Shown: piece after piece, positions 13,130 to 22,800 of the stretch
Layout of the letters: every line of letters begins with the position of its first letter
Position numbering within the stretch: position 1 is the stretch's first letter
Assembly (NCBI GenBank): GCA_947623455.1
Contig: OX392534.1
Location: forward strand, 38,631,426-38,695,425
DNA: 64,000 nt
Reading direction: 5' to 3'
From: Mimachlamys varia
Taxonomy: Eukaryota > Mollusca > Bivalvia > Pectinida > Pectinidae
Position numbers and translations under genes: made by a program
The notes under the pieces: generated by a model
Database searches by the model: none
Told to the model about the DNA's origin: nothing
What the model saw: only the letters and a program-made list of their open reading frames with translations

Positions 13130-13345
13130 TTGTATCATAGATGTTACATTGTATATAGATCAGAATCCTGTATCATAGCTTCGAACGTTGCCACACCAAG
13201 AAATGAATGTGTTGCACCTTACCATAATATTGTAATAGGACGAGGAACAGTGTTAAAGATAGTGTCGTCGCTGGGGCTCGAACCTGCGACCCTTGACTCT
13301 CCAGTCCGATGCTCTACCGACTGAGCTTTAGGGAATTACCTACAG
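13130..13345 (-). mobile_element. tRNA-derived SINE (pseudo-tRNA head), minus strand
   Basis: Read on the minus strand, 13264-13335 resembles a tRNA: AGCTCAGTCGGTAGAGCATC is a D-arm/box A, and GGTTCGAGCCCCAGCG is a box B/T-arm. The acceptor ends do not pair, so it is not a functional tRNA gene. About 130 bp of non-tRNA body follows. An 18-bp piece of the same head, TGCGACCCTTGACTC, recurs near 52450. Confidence 0.6.
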
Positions 13346-13384
13346 CTCACGCTTGTAAGGCAACCTAATCAATGCACATCTTTT

Positions 13385-14090
13385 ACAATATAATGCTGTG
13401 TCGTCACACAAAGAGTGTTGTGACGCAAAACCCCCTTATCATAATATAATGCTGTGACGTCACACGAAGAGTTGCGTGACTCAAAACCCCCTTATCATAA
13501 TATAATGCTGTGACGTCACACGAAGAGTGGCGTGACGCAAAACCCCCTTATCATAATATAATGCTGTGTAGTCACACGAAGAGTGGCGTGACTCAAAACC
13601 TCCTTATCATAATATAATGCTGTGTAGTCACACGAAGAGTGGCGTGACTCAAAACCCCCTTATCATAATATAATGCTGTGACGTCACACGAAGAGTGGCG
13701 TGACTCAAAACCCCCTTATCATAATATAATGCTGTGACGTCACACGAAGAGTTGCGTGACTCAAAACCCTCTTATCATAATATAATGCTGTGACGTCACA
13801 CGACGAGTGGCGTGACTCAAAACCCTCTTATCATAATATAATGCTGTGACGTCACACGAAGAGTTGCTTGACTCAAAACCCCCTTATCATAATATAATGC
13901 TGTGTAGTCACACGAAGAGTGGCGTGACGCAAAACCCCCTTATCATAATATAATGCTGTGTCGTCACACGAAGAGTGGCGTGACGGAAAACCCCCTTATC
14001 ATTATATAATGCTGTGACGTCACACGAAGAGTGGCGTGACTCAAAACCCCCTTATCATAATATAATGCTGTGTCGTCACACAAAAGCCCT
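13385..14090. repeat. 56-bp tandem array with CRE and AP-1 consensus sites
   Basis: About 12.5 units repeat at an exact 56-bp period (TATAATGCTG at 13390, 13446 and so on to 14062). Each unit has the form TATAATGCTGTGACGTCACA, CGAAGAGTGGCGTGACTCAA, then AACCCCCTTATCATAA. Seven units keep the full palindrome TGACGTCA (CRE consensus) and most keep TGACTCA (AP-1/TRE consensus). The other units have TGTAGTCA or TGTCGTCA instead. The near-identity of units implies recent amplification. Confidence 0.9.
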
Positions 14091-14656
14091 AAATTCTTTA
14101 TTACCGATGGCATATCATTAATGTTATACTTTATCAAAAAAGATATCTTGAAGGAACATTCCGCTTGCAGTATTGCTCTGTTCATTTCGTAGATTGTCAG
14201 TCTAATGTTCAGACGGGAACAGCTAAATAAAAAGTTGTTCCCTTCAACTTGTAACATGTTTTATTGTATTTGCACAACCATACAGTTTTGGACATGTGAC
14301 CAGATAATAGCAGCAGACGACAGAATCGCATTGAGTAACCCGATTAAATTGGTGTCAAGCGTAACGTCATTAAAACATCGCGTCAAAAAGTATGCTATGA
14401 ATTTCTTGTACGTTTTTGATGCAAATGAAAAAATCATGATTTTACCGTTTAAGACAAGATTTGTATGCCAGATTACACCAAACTATCAGTATTCTGCTCT
14501 ACTTCATTAATAAACTAGTTATTACTATAGCCAGTTTATTCACATATTCACATATAAATTATGCTGTAATGAGATTACAATGTTTATACATTAACACTAT
14601 CATCTTGTACTGTTAAATTGCGATACACAGTCTTTGTTATATTCCAGATTGTGGAT

Positions 14657-14786
14657 TTATTTCCGAAATAAATGTGTTGCCTTCTGTGTAACCAGTCCGC
14701 TCTCATCAACACAGAACGCACGGCTACTACATGCTTGTGCAGTATTATGTAATGGGACGGTGCAGCCGTATACATAACCCGTACAG
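14657..14786 (-). CDS. Candidate terminal exon of a small Cys-rich protein
   Basis: The minus-strand acceptor GTTGTCTTATGTTTCAG precedes an open frame of 42 residues. It includes CTGYVYGCTVPLHNTAQACS and then SRAFCVDESG, ends in TAA, and is followed about 120 nt later by AATAAA (near 14531). The spacing of five Cys suggests a secreted disulfide-rich domain; a Ly6-like fold is possible but unproven. A second frame of the same exon is also open to 14584 (72 codons). The upstream candidate exon 14884-14964 contains MASTVCVRCVNYTTVE, but its phase fits only that second frame, so the gene model is unresolved. Confidence 0.35.
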
Positions 14787-14964
14787 CTGAAACATAAGAC
14801 AACAGCCGTAATGAAGACGACTCGACTTAAATTAGAAGAAGTGAGAGACTATATCCAGTGCCAGATGAATAATACAGATGTACCCGGAATCTCGTCTGTT
14901 TGGAAGGCATCGGACTCCACGGTCGTGTAATTGACACACCTAACGCATACTGTGGAAGCCATAC

Positions 14965-15894
14965 CTACAAACAATCAGTCATCAAAATTCATATCTGCTC
15001 CAAAATATTTTTTAAGAAAGCAACAGACCTGAAATAATAGGAGTCCATGGGCATGTTGTATTGAAGACAGATTAACGCAGATTCGTAAATAAGTGCAACA
15101 GGAGAATTAGCCCGGGTGATTAGGAGTATAAACGTCCAATTAGATGGGGGTGAAGCTTGAAGGAAATGTCTGCTATTTTCAGAGGTAAATTAAGCACTGT
15201 CGGCTGGATAATATAAATATATTCACAGAATTTCGGTCAAGGTTTTTCTCTGCAACAGCCAGAGTGGAAAGCATGCGCATATTGAAATAAAATTGATACA
15301 TGTTGTTTCCGCAGTATCAATAATAGGACCTAGAATCGCAATTGTAAGGAAATGATAAAAAAAACATTGTACGCTTAATTATGAAACAATCACCTGACAT
15401 GTAACAGTAATATGCCGGAAGAAAAGAAATATTTCTGGATGTCTCAATCTGGAAACAAACGTTTTGCAATGAAAATGGCTTTAATAGATCATTTCCGAAA
15501 AGAAACTCAAAGTTTAAAAAAAACCGTCAGACAACCAAAATCCTAACCCTGGGCCTCTAGTTAAATTACTGGCACTACGGCTATGATAGTAGTTTTCTAA
15601 CAAAAACGGATAACTGTACATTTAATAAAACCTACTCTATCATGACCTCGTAGCATAAGGATCTTTCAATAAAAACTTGAGGGGTAAATTAAGATTTAGA
15701 ATTAAGTTTTGATTCAAGCCGACAGTAAGAGGAACCTGTTGGGAGTATCAAATTAAAAGGAAAAACAACATGATTTACAAAAGAACGGAGATCACCCGGA
15801 TGATTAGGAAGGGGGTTTGATTTCCAACATAAACCACATTTGTGGTTCCTTTAAATGAAATAGGATAACATCATAGTCAAATAATCCATATTAA
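14965..15894. other. Stretch without recognised genes
   Basis: AT-rich unique-looking sequence with no array, coding exon or mobile-element end that I can support. Confidence 0.5.
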
Positions 15895-16085
15895 ACAACT
15901 TCCTCTTCAGCATCGTAGCAGAAGACGCTTACTCTTCCGAAAAACCTGGTCTTATTATCATGTACACTTTCAATGGTCTCCTTGTAAATCTCTTTGTTCA
16001 TATTGCCTATGATTTAATTGTTTTTGAGTTCTGATTATGGTTTTGTTGACTGACACTTTAGTATTCTCTGATTTTTTTTTATCAT
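15895..16085 (+). repeat. Interspersed repeat family A, right-half copy
   Basis: AGCAGAAGACGCTTACTCTT through TTTAGTATTCTCTGATTTTT. It pairs with an inverted copy at 16255-16510. Confidence 0.7.
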
Positions 16086-16254
16086 ACACAGCGTTTATAT
16101 AATCTCACATTTACAAATATTTGTGCTACATTATAATGTAAAAGTGACATCATTTAATTCGGTTCAAACAGTTTCCTTTGATTAACCATGTACTTACTTT
16201 GATAGACCATGTACTTACATAAAGGATTTCTCTCCTTTTATCATGCACGTGCCT

Positions 16255-16510
16255 AAATAACTTAAAAAATGCCGAAGCGTCAACAAAACCATAATCCGAA
16301 CTCAAAATCGATAGGACCAAAACAAAATATGAACAAAGGAAATTTATCCGGAGACCATTGAGCAAGTACAAGAAAATATGACTATGTTATGGGAGGGTAA
16401 GATTATTTTGCTTCATGGACGACACCCGTAATGTTTATCAAGGTCATACCCAAGTAAATGTCATGTCCTCAAAGTGAGAAATGAGGTATCGGTCTCAATC
16501 ATACGATATA
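16255..16510 (-). repeat. Interspersed repeat family A, inverted copy
   Basis: Reverse complement of the family (ATGCCGAAGCGTCAACAAAA, ATAATCCGAACTCAAAATCG, CCTCAAAGTGAGAAATGAG). It lies about 170 bp from the plus-strand copy, making a large imperfect inverted repeat. Confidence 0.7.
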
Positions 16511-16589
16511 TTTGGGCTTACTGCTCCACTCTCAATATTACCTGAAATAAAAACACTTATGACTTAAGCAGAGAGTATTATTAATAATA

Positions 16590-17080
16590 ATAATATATAA
16601 TATACAACATTTGATATAGCGCCCTATCTAGCTAACATAAGCCACTCTAAAGCGCTTTACAGTGCATAGATATACAATTAGCATACACTTAATACAATTA
16701 CACATACAATTCTATCATATACAATTCTGAGGATTTCGCAGGAGCTGCCTTATCATGCGCCAACTACTTGTCCTATACCACCTGGCTAATATATCAATAT
16801 GAGTGTGAATATGTATGTGTGTGTGCTGGAGATGGATTGTGTTCTGTTTGTAATGGGACCGTGTTTCCAACGGCAGCTTTTAGAGTGCCACCTCACTTCA
16901 ATGCTACAGCAAAGATACTGCAACACCCACCCGGACCATTTTATACAATGAAATCCAGTTTCATTGTATAACCCTATTACGATACCATACAAAGGTAATC
17001 TAAGGACATTAGTGTAAATCAACCGCTCCTGACTTTGCTCACATTCAACTCTACACCATAGTTTGTTTTGAAATTCCCAC
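16590..17080. mobile_element. Probable decayed retroposon
   Basis: It begins with an AATAATAATATATAATA microsatellite, then GATATAGCGCCCTATCTAG and CTCTAAAGCGCTTTACAGTG, the kind of block found at retroposon ends in many marine invertebrates. The following 300 bp (CAACACCCACCCGGACCATT) looks like a dispersed-repeat body. Open frames on both strands here are taken as incidental. Confidence 0.4.
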
Positions 17081-17156
17081 AAATCTCACAGTTATCATCT
17101 ATCTTGATTAGAAAAGGCGAAGCCGGTGTGCTACAGTTTCAAAGTAAACACTTTTA

Positions 17157-17400
17157 TCAAATGCCGATATCTATCAGACTGGCGATAACGTCATGTAGAG
17201 GTGAAAGGATGGTTACCTTATAATTGGAAGTTGCTGGGATGTGTTGAATATCTGTGATGGTTCCAAATTCCTCATTGAGATTTACTGCGTTCACTTGCCC
17301 TATCGTGGTACACGTATTGAAAAAAACGATCTCTTTCACATTCCGATAATGTTGGAATGTAGCACAAGAAAATATTTACAAATTATTGGTTCAAACTTTA
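17157..17400 (-). other. Possible isolated exon-like open frame
   Basis: On the minus strand an open frame reads ATFQHYRNVKEIVFFNTCTT and continues to HIPATSNYK, followed by a GTAACC donor-like site near 17216. No acceptor precedes it, so it may be a relic. Family not recognised. Confidence 0.2.
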
Positions 17401-18109
17401 ACGTTGTGTAGTAAGATGAATGTACATGGCACTTTAAAACAGTGCTATTAAAGTAAGCAAGATTGTGGCTGTGATTAGCGTTAAAGGAAAACAAGAAGTG
17501 CAAGTTAACGAACTGGCAAACTATTGATTAAATCCATTTCCATGGAACAATATCACAGCAAAAAAGTGTAATTTAACAGCATATGATAAAAATGAATACT
17601 GTAAATAGCCTATGTTCTTTTTGATTCCTCAAATACTCCAATCAGCAATTCCATGTCGAAAATGTCCAACTTTCATAGTTTTTATTCCTAGAACAAATTA
17701 TCGTGATGACGAAATGTTGCAAATTAGAAAGATAAAATTCCAAGTTTCAAACTATATTATAGGAGGACGGCAGGGGGCTGTTATATATTTAACCAGTTTT
17801 TCATGTTGTGAAAATAAAATGCAATGTAAAAACGTGAGAATTCCAAATATTTACATAGAAGAAATAAAACCGATCAAAGTTAAATGATTCATGAAGAGAC
17901 CCCTAAGTTACCGAGTTATCACCAAAATATAAAGAGATTATGGTTCCCAAACAAAACCAAGCCCTCATGAAAAGTAATATTTTCTGTCCCGCAGTTGGTA
18001 GCTTTTATGATGATAAAGATTAAGCAGTTTTTTATGTCGGTTATCGAGGTATGTGATATTTAGAAGCTACCACCAAACATGGAGAGTCTTCTTTCATAAT
18101 ACCAAAATA
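17400..18109. other. Stretch without recognised genes
   Basis: AT-rich. One 91-codon open frame (17612-17887 +) has no splice or promoter support. Confidence 0.5.
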
Positions 18110-18385
18110 AATAAGAGAATACCGAAGCGTTAACAAAATCATAATCCAAACTCAAAATCGATTAAACCAGGGGCAAAATATCAACAAAGAAAAGATTGAC
18201 ATGGAGACTCTTGTAAAAGTACAAGAGAATAAGACCAGGTGTTCCGGAAGAGTAAGCGTCTTCTGCTTCATCGACGACACCCGTCATGTAAATCTATGTC
18301 ACATCCATGTAAACATCAAGTTCTCAAAGTTGTCAATCACAACAAGTTAACACACTAATGAGCATACTTAAAAACGTCCATTCGT
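18110..18385 (-). repeat. Interspersed repeat family A copy
   Basis: Reverse-complement copy running from GAGAATACCGAAGCGTTAAC through ATAAGACCAGGTGTTCCGGA to GTTCTCAAAG and the GAGCATACTTAAAAACGTCC block. Confidence 0.75.
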
Positions 18386-18805
18386 CCAACGCAACCGCTA
18401 CAGTAGATACAACGGGCTAATTAACATGTTTTGACTTTTAGCATGTGTTCTTTAATTATATTTCCTTTATGGTATGAACTCGATTTTCTAATTAACACTA
18501 TAATAATTTCCTTTTTAAATGAAAATTGACGAAACTCATCAGGAATACTTTTTCAAATTATCATTCGATAGGCGAAAACGATTTCATGATAATGCGACTG
18601 TTAATCAGTGAATGTAGACAAGCATACCCAACCACCGCGTTTACGTTTCCGTGTATGTTTACTCCAGCTAGCGTGTGTTCCTCGTCAAGTATCCTCGACA
18701 CTGACGCGTAGTTTTTGTTGGTAAAATAGGAATTTTTATTTGTCAAAATGACTTGGCAGGAACGTCGGAGATAAAAAGATATTTCATCTTCTCCAAATCA
18801 CACTT

Positions 18806-19105
18806 TTAGCCTTGCGTAACTCTCCAAGCTGCAGATACACGTTTATCTATTATGGTGATGTTTCTGTGTTTATTACAATGCAAAAAGCATCGTCGATAAA
18901 GCTCATCTTTCTGCGTGTAGTGGAGAGATTCTGACATTCTTGATAGTGGATCTGTTCTCCACAGAACCATGCATGTGTTGCTGTATGGGCGAAGAAGATG
19001 GATATTAGCAGACATTAGAACTGTATTTATTGATAGATGTTCTATAACGCTACAATAACACGGTGTGTCGTAAGTCTGAGGTGTTAAATTGCCATGACGT
19101 CCCAT
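18806..19105 (-). CDS. Candidate single-exon gene, 99 codons, unknown
   Basis: The frame runs from an ATG at 19103-19105 to a TAA at 18806-18808, with an in-frame stop just upstream of the ATG. Composition is protein-like with eight Cys: DTPCYCSVIEHLSINTVLM, SNTCMVLWRTDPLSRMSE and ELYRRCFLHCNKHRNITII. An AATAAA lies about 65 nt past the stop (near 18738), a plausible poly(A) signal. There is no signal peptide or recognised domain. It could equally be a remnant of a longer gene or of a mobile element. A second natural-looking minus-strand stretch (SRILDEEHTLAGVNIHGNV) lies just downstream at 18570-18710. Confidence 0.35.
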   Translation of the reverse strand: MGRHGNLTPQTYDTPCYCSVIEHLSINTVLMSANIHLLRPYSNTCMVLWRTDPLSRMSESLHYTQKDELYRRCFLHCNKHRNITIIDKRVSAAWRVTQG

Positions 19106-19284
19106 AATGTAGATAACATATTTGTATTAAAGATATCATGTGTTTGTGTACATCACCAGAGGATGAAATTATTTTGAATGAGCTTTCCACGTTTTAGCGG
19201 ACTTTGAATAGAATAAAACGGGAACATAACTGGTAGTTCAAACAATATGTACATTCAGATTTTAGTTATCGCGGTATAAGTATC

Positions 19285-19485
19285 TGGGGGCCGCGGTGGC
19301 CGAGTGGTCAATGTGTCCCGACATTCTACCAAGAGCCCCCCACCTCTGGGTTGCGAGTTAAGAAACCACGTTGTTGGTGGATTTTCTCCGGGTACTCCGG
19401 CTTTCCTCCACTTACAAAACCTGGCACGTCCTTAATGACCTGGCTGTTACTAGGACTTGAAACAAAAATAAACTAAACGTTAAGT
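19285..19485 (+). mobile_element. SINE with tRNA-like head and conserved central block
   Basis: The head GGCCGCGGTGGCCGAGTGGT resembles a Leu/Ser tRNA 5' region. The centre TTTCTCCGGGTACTCCGG is shared with the SINE at 38483-38720 and matches what I recall of the MetaSINE central domain. The tail is AAACAAAAATAAACTAAAC. The box B region is degenerate. Confidence 0.7.
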
Positions 19486-19759
19486 ATCTAAGATGTAATG
19501 ACAAAAAAGGATAATTAGACACCATGTTTTTGCATCGAACTTTTTTCTGTAAGTTATAATTTTACTAAAATTATATACCTTGAAATATTTTTAGGTATTA
19601 TGAAAATTATAAAAAAAAAAACAAACAGAAAAAAATTACCACTGGTTTATAGAATAGGTTTTCACATATTTTATGATTTTTCCATACATTTTAATATTAT
19701 CGTTCCATTTCGGACGCTCTTTTTTCTTTAGAAAAACCATGTAAATATGATGAACTCGT

Positions 19760-19831
19760 CTAATCGTCGTCTTCGTCATCATTGTCATCGCCATCAATTC
19801 GTGTATTCTGTCTTCCCTCTGTCCGCAATTG
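19760..19831 (-). CDS. Secreted-protein gene, terminal exon (acidic tail)
   Basis: The acceptor CTTTTTCTGATCTTGCAG is excellent. It encodes QLRTEGRQNTRIDGDDNDDE and ends DDD-stop. The last twelve residues are almost all Asp/Glu. Confidence 0.7.
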   Translation of the reverse strand, partial: QLRTEGRQNTRIDGDDNDDEDDD

Positions 19832-22800
19832 CTGCAAGATCAGAAAAAGACGTATGAAAACCTGAACGTGTTGCTTAATATGTAAGCAGTGTACAGTGTG
19901 TTGTTTGTTATATACAATGCAGTTGTTTTCAGGTTGAAACACCTTGAAAAGACGTCGATATGAATATATATTACCAAACATTAGACACTATACAGGTCGA
20001 GTATACGAAATCAACAAACGTACTCTTTGAATAAAAAAAATATCCAATCTTTGGAATGGTTGGGGAAGAATTCGTCTAATCTATTTTTCGTGTGTATCTT
20101 GGTGCTATGCATATGTATTTTGGCAACTTTTTACTGATTGTCATTACCACATAGTGTACATACCTGCATGAAGTAAGCATTGAGTCTCCGGGCTAAGCCA
20201 GGGTTCATATCTGTAACCAAAGGTAATTATATACGGGTTAGAAATGTAGAGATGGGGATTACACAATGTAAACAATCATTAAAAACGTAGACAAAAAACA
20301 ACAAACAATATTTTTCATGTTTATGTTATTCGGTCTTGAATAGACATTATTATTACGACAGGATGCAGCAGTTTTTATGCTCGAGTATGTCAAATATGCT
20401 GGCACGTGATATTGCTGTACGTGCATGCACGACCGACATGTCTGTTTCAAAGGTTAATTCACGTGAAATAGGTTTTCTCTCGCGTGAAGCAGTGGTTAGT
20501 ATCTTAATTTTGTTTTATTTAAGAAACCTGGATCCTGATTGGTTCGGATAATTATTTGTTACCTCGTTTCTTATCGGTAGCACGTGTTTGGAGAATGACA
20601 ATATCCAGAAACATGCAGCGCTCATGTCTGGATCTGTGTCGAATTTGATGTACATGTTTTGATTACCGTAAACATCCAACATATGTAACTCAGGCCAGAT
20701 ACTGAATCTAGAATACATTTCATAATAGAAACAGATCTAATTCTTTAAGGATTAAACCCCATTATCAAAAATTAGACAATAGCACAAATATTAAATTGAA
20801 AAAAATATTTAATTGCTTTTATAATTTTTAACTGTCTGAATAAAATTGATAAAAAATTAATAGCTATCGTTGTTTTAGTAAATAATTGTCTTGGCTTCAA
20901 CACAAAGATGAACTCGGGAAACCAAAGTTCAATTTGTAGAGAATTCAAGGTTCAAAATGTACGATAACATAATTCGCGTCACTGTTGGTGAAGTAAAACT
21001 CCGCCATAATATAAAAGTATTTCAATAAACATTAATATTGTGTTAATCAAGTTTTTGATTTATTCGCCTTGTTTTATTATATTCTTAAACTTACTCTTTT
21101 TTACAAAACGACAATTTGAATTTACAAACGTTTGTTTTTATATTAAACATTGCAATCATTATGAAGTACCTAACGTTTCTGTTATCACCTTAGTTATGTT
21201 AAAGAGGACTAACAGATAGGCACACCATAAAAAATGGTCTGGTCTAGTTGGTCTGAGCCCGACACTACAATACTTATATGTGATTTTCTCGTTAATACGA
21301 TTAATTAGTAACCCTGTTACATTAACAGCGTGTCTGGAAAAGTACACGCCCGGTATTTTGATCATCGTCGGAAACCCATGGTACACTTCTCTGACCGTCA
21401 GAGAAGTGTATGGTGGGTTTCCGACTATGTATTTTGGTGACAAAAACATAACAGCTCCATCTGTTAGTCAGGAGTTCGACAATCATGATTGTTGAGGTTT
21501 TGTTGGTGGTACAGAGTTTGAAGGCAGGAACAGTGCACACTACCATTAATATTAACTAGTACCTGATTATCAATGAATCATATTATCCTTACTAGTATTG
21601 AAATTCTTTCCAAATTTGGTTGATGCTTAATGAAAATATGGTAAAGTTTCTCCTCCTCGATAAAACTATCGGGTACAGGGGGAGTTACTTTGCTGAGAAA
21701 GCCGACATACTTTGTATATATAAGTGTGTTTGCCTGTCTTCCTCAAAGCTAGCCGATGTAACCAGAAATTATTAATTCACAATTTTTAAAATGTGTTTTC
21801 TTTAAGGTCGCATATTGCTGATCACATCCGAAATAATTGGGCGACAAAACAAGAGGGGCTATTGTGATAATTTTGTTCATAAGAACAGCTTGGTATCTGC
21901 AGAGAGTAGGGGTGACATTTTGTGACAGTTTGTATCCACAATTCGAGCTGTTTCCTGTACCTCCCACGAAATTGTCGGACAACGGCTGCGTAGAACAATA
22001 ACCAGATTTAAAAAGCAAATGACTTTCCAGACTCGAAGAAGACGTTGATGCATTGACAAGAACTGATTGTGTTTACATCCAGCGGATACACGAAAAGGTC
22101 TATAACCTGTCAGACCAGACCATAAACAGACCAAACTAGATTGACAGAAATTTGAAATCAGGCTAATGTGACCAGAGCAGGATAGAACTTGGTGCTGTCT
22201 TTTCTTGGCGTTATTTGTGAATGAAAAAGTCAAAACTACCTCCAGTTTAATACTTTAGATGAACTCATGATCCTGTGGTCAGAACATGTTTTATGCTATG
22301 ACCTTATTGTGATTGAAAAAGTAAAAACTACCGACAGTTATTTTTACTTTAGATGGATTCATGATCCAGTAGCCAGAACATATGTTATGGTATGCCGTTT
22401 ACAAACGAGGTATGTAAAACATGTAGATATAATTTTGGTCTGGATTAATTATCAGCCTATGTAGAGGGTGATCAACAAGATAGCTTCTTGTATATTACGG
22501 TACACGGTGTGATGTGCAAAATTAAGATATTATGATCCTATCATATCACCAGGCCCCACATAAATGATCGGTTATCACGATCAAGTTTGGATTTTGTACT
22601 CAAGTCTAAAATCTTGTTTTGGCTATAACTTCATAATGACATTTTATTCTGTAAAGGATTTTGAAACAAATTGAAGAGGCATAATATTAAAGTGATTTAC
22701 AAATGGCATTTGGATTCAGCACAGAATCCAGGCACCAGAATATTGTCATGAATTCGGGATGTCTTTTGTTTTAGTTTCAGGAGCTGTCCCGTTAATGTTG

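Noticed and set aside
13264..13335. A functional tRNA gene on the minus strand
   Set aside because: The D- and T-arm sequences are tRNA-like, but the acceptor ends do not pair; it is a SINE head.
18561..18746. Overlapping 61-codon ORFs on both strands
   Set aside because: Neither has donor or acceptor support; the minus-strand version looks more protein-like but lies in the 3' flank of the 18806 ORF.
21159..21546. Overlapping ORFs on both strands with similar peptides (SLTVREVY)
   Set aside because: The similarity is caused by the 59-bp palindrome, which reads the same on both strands.
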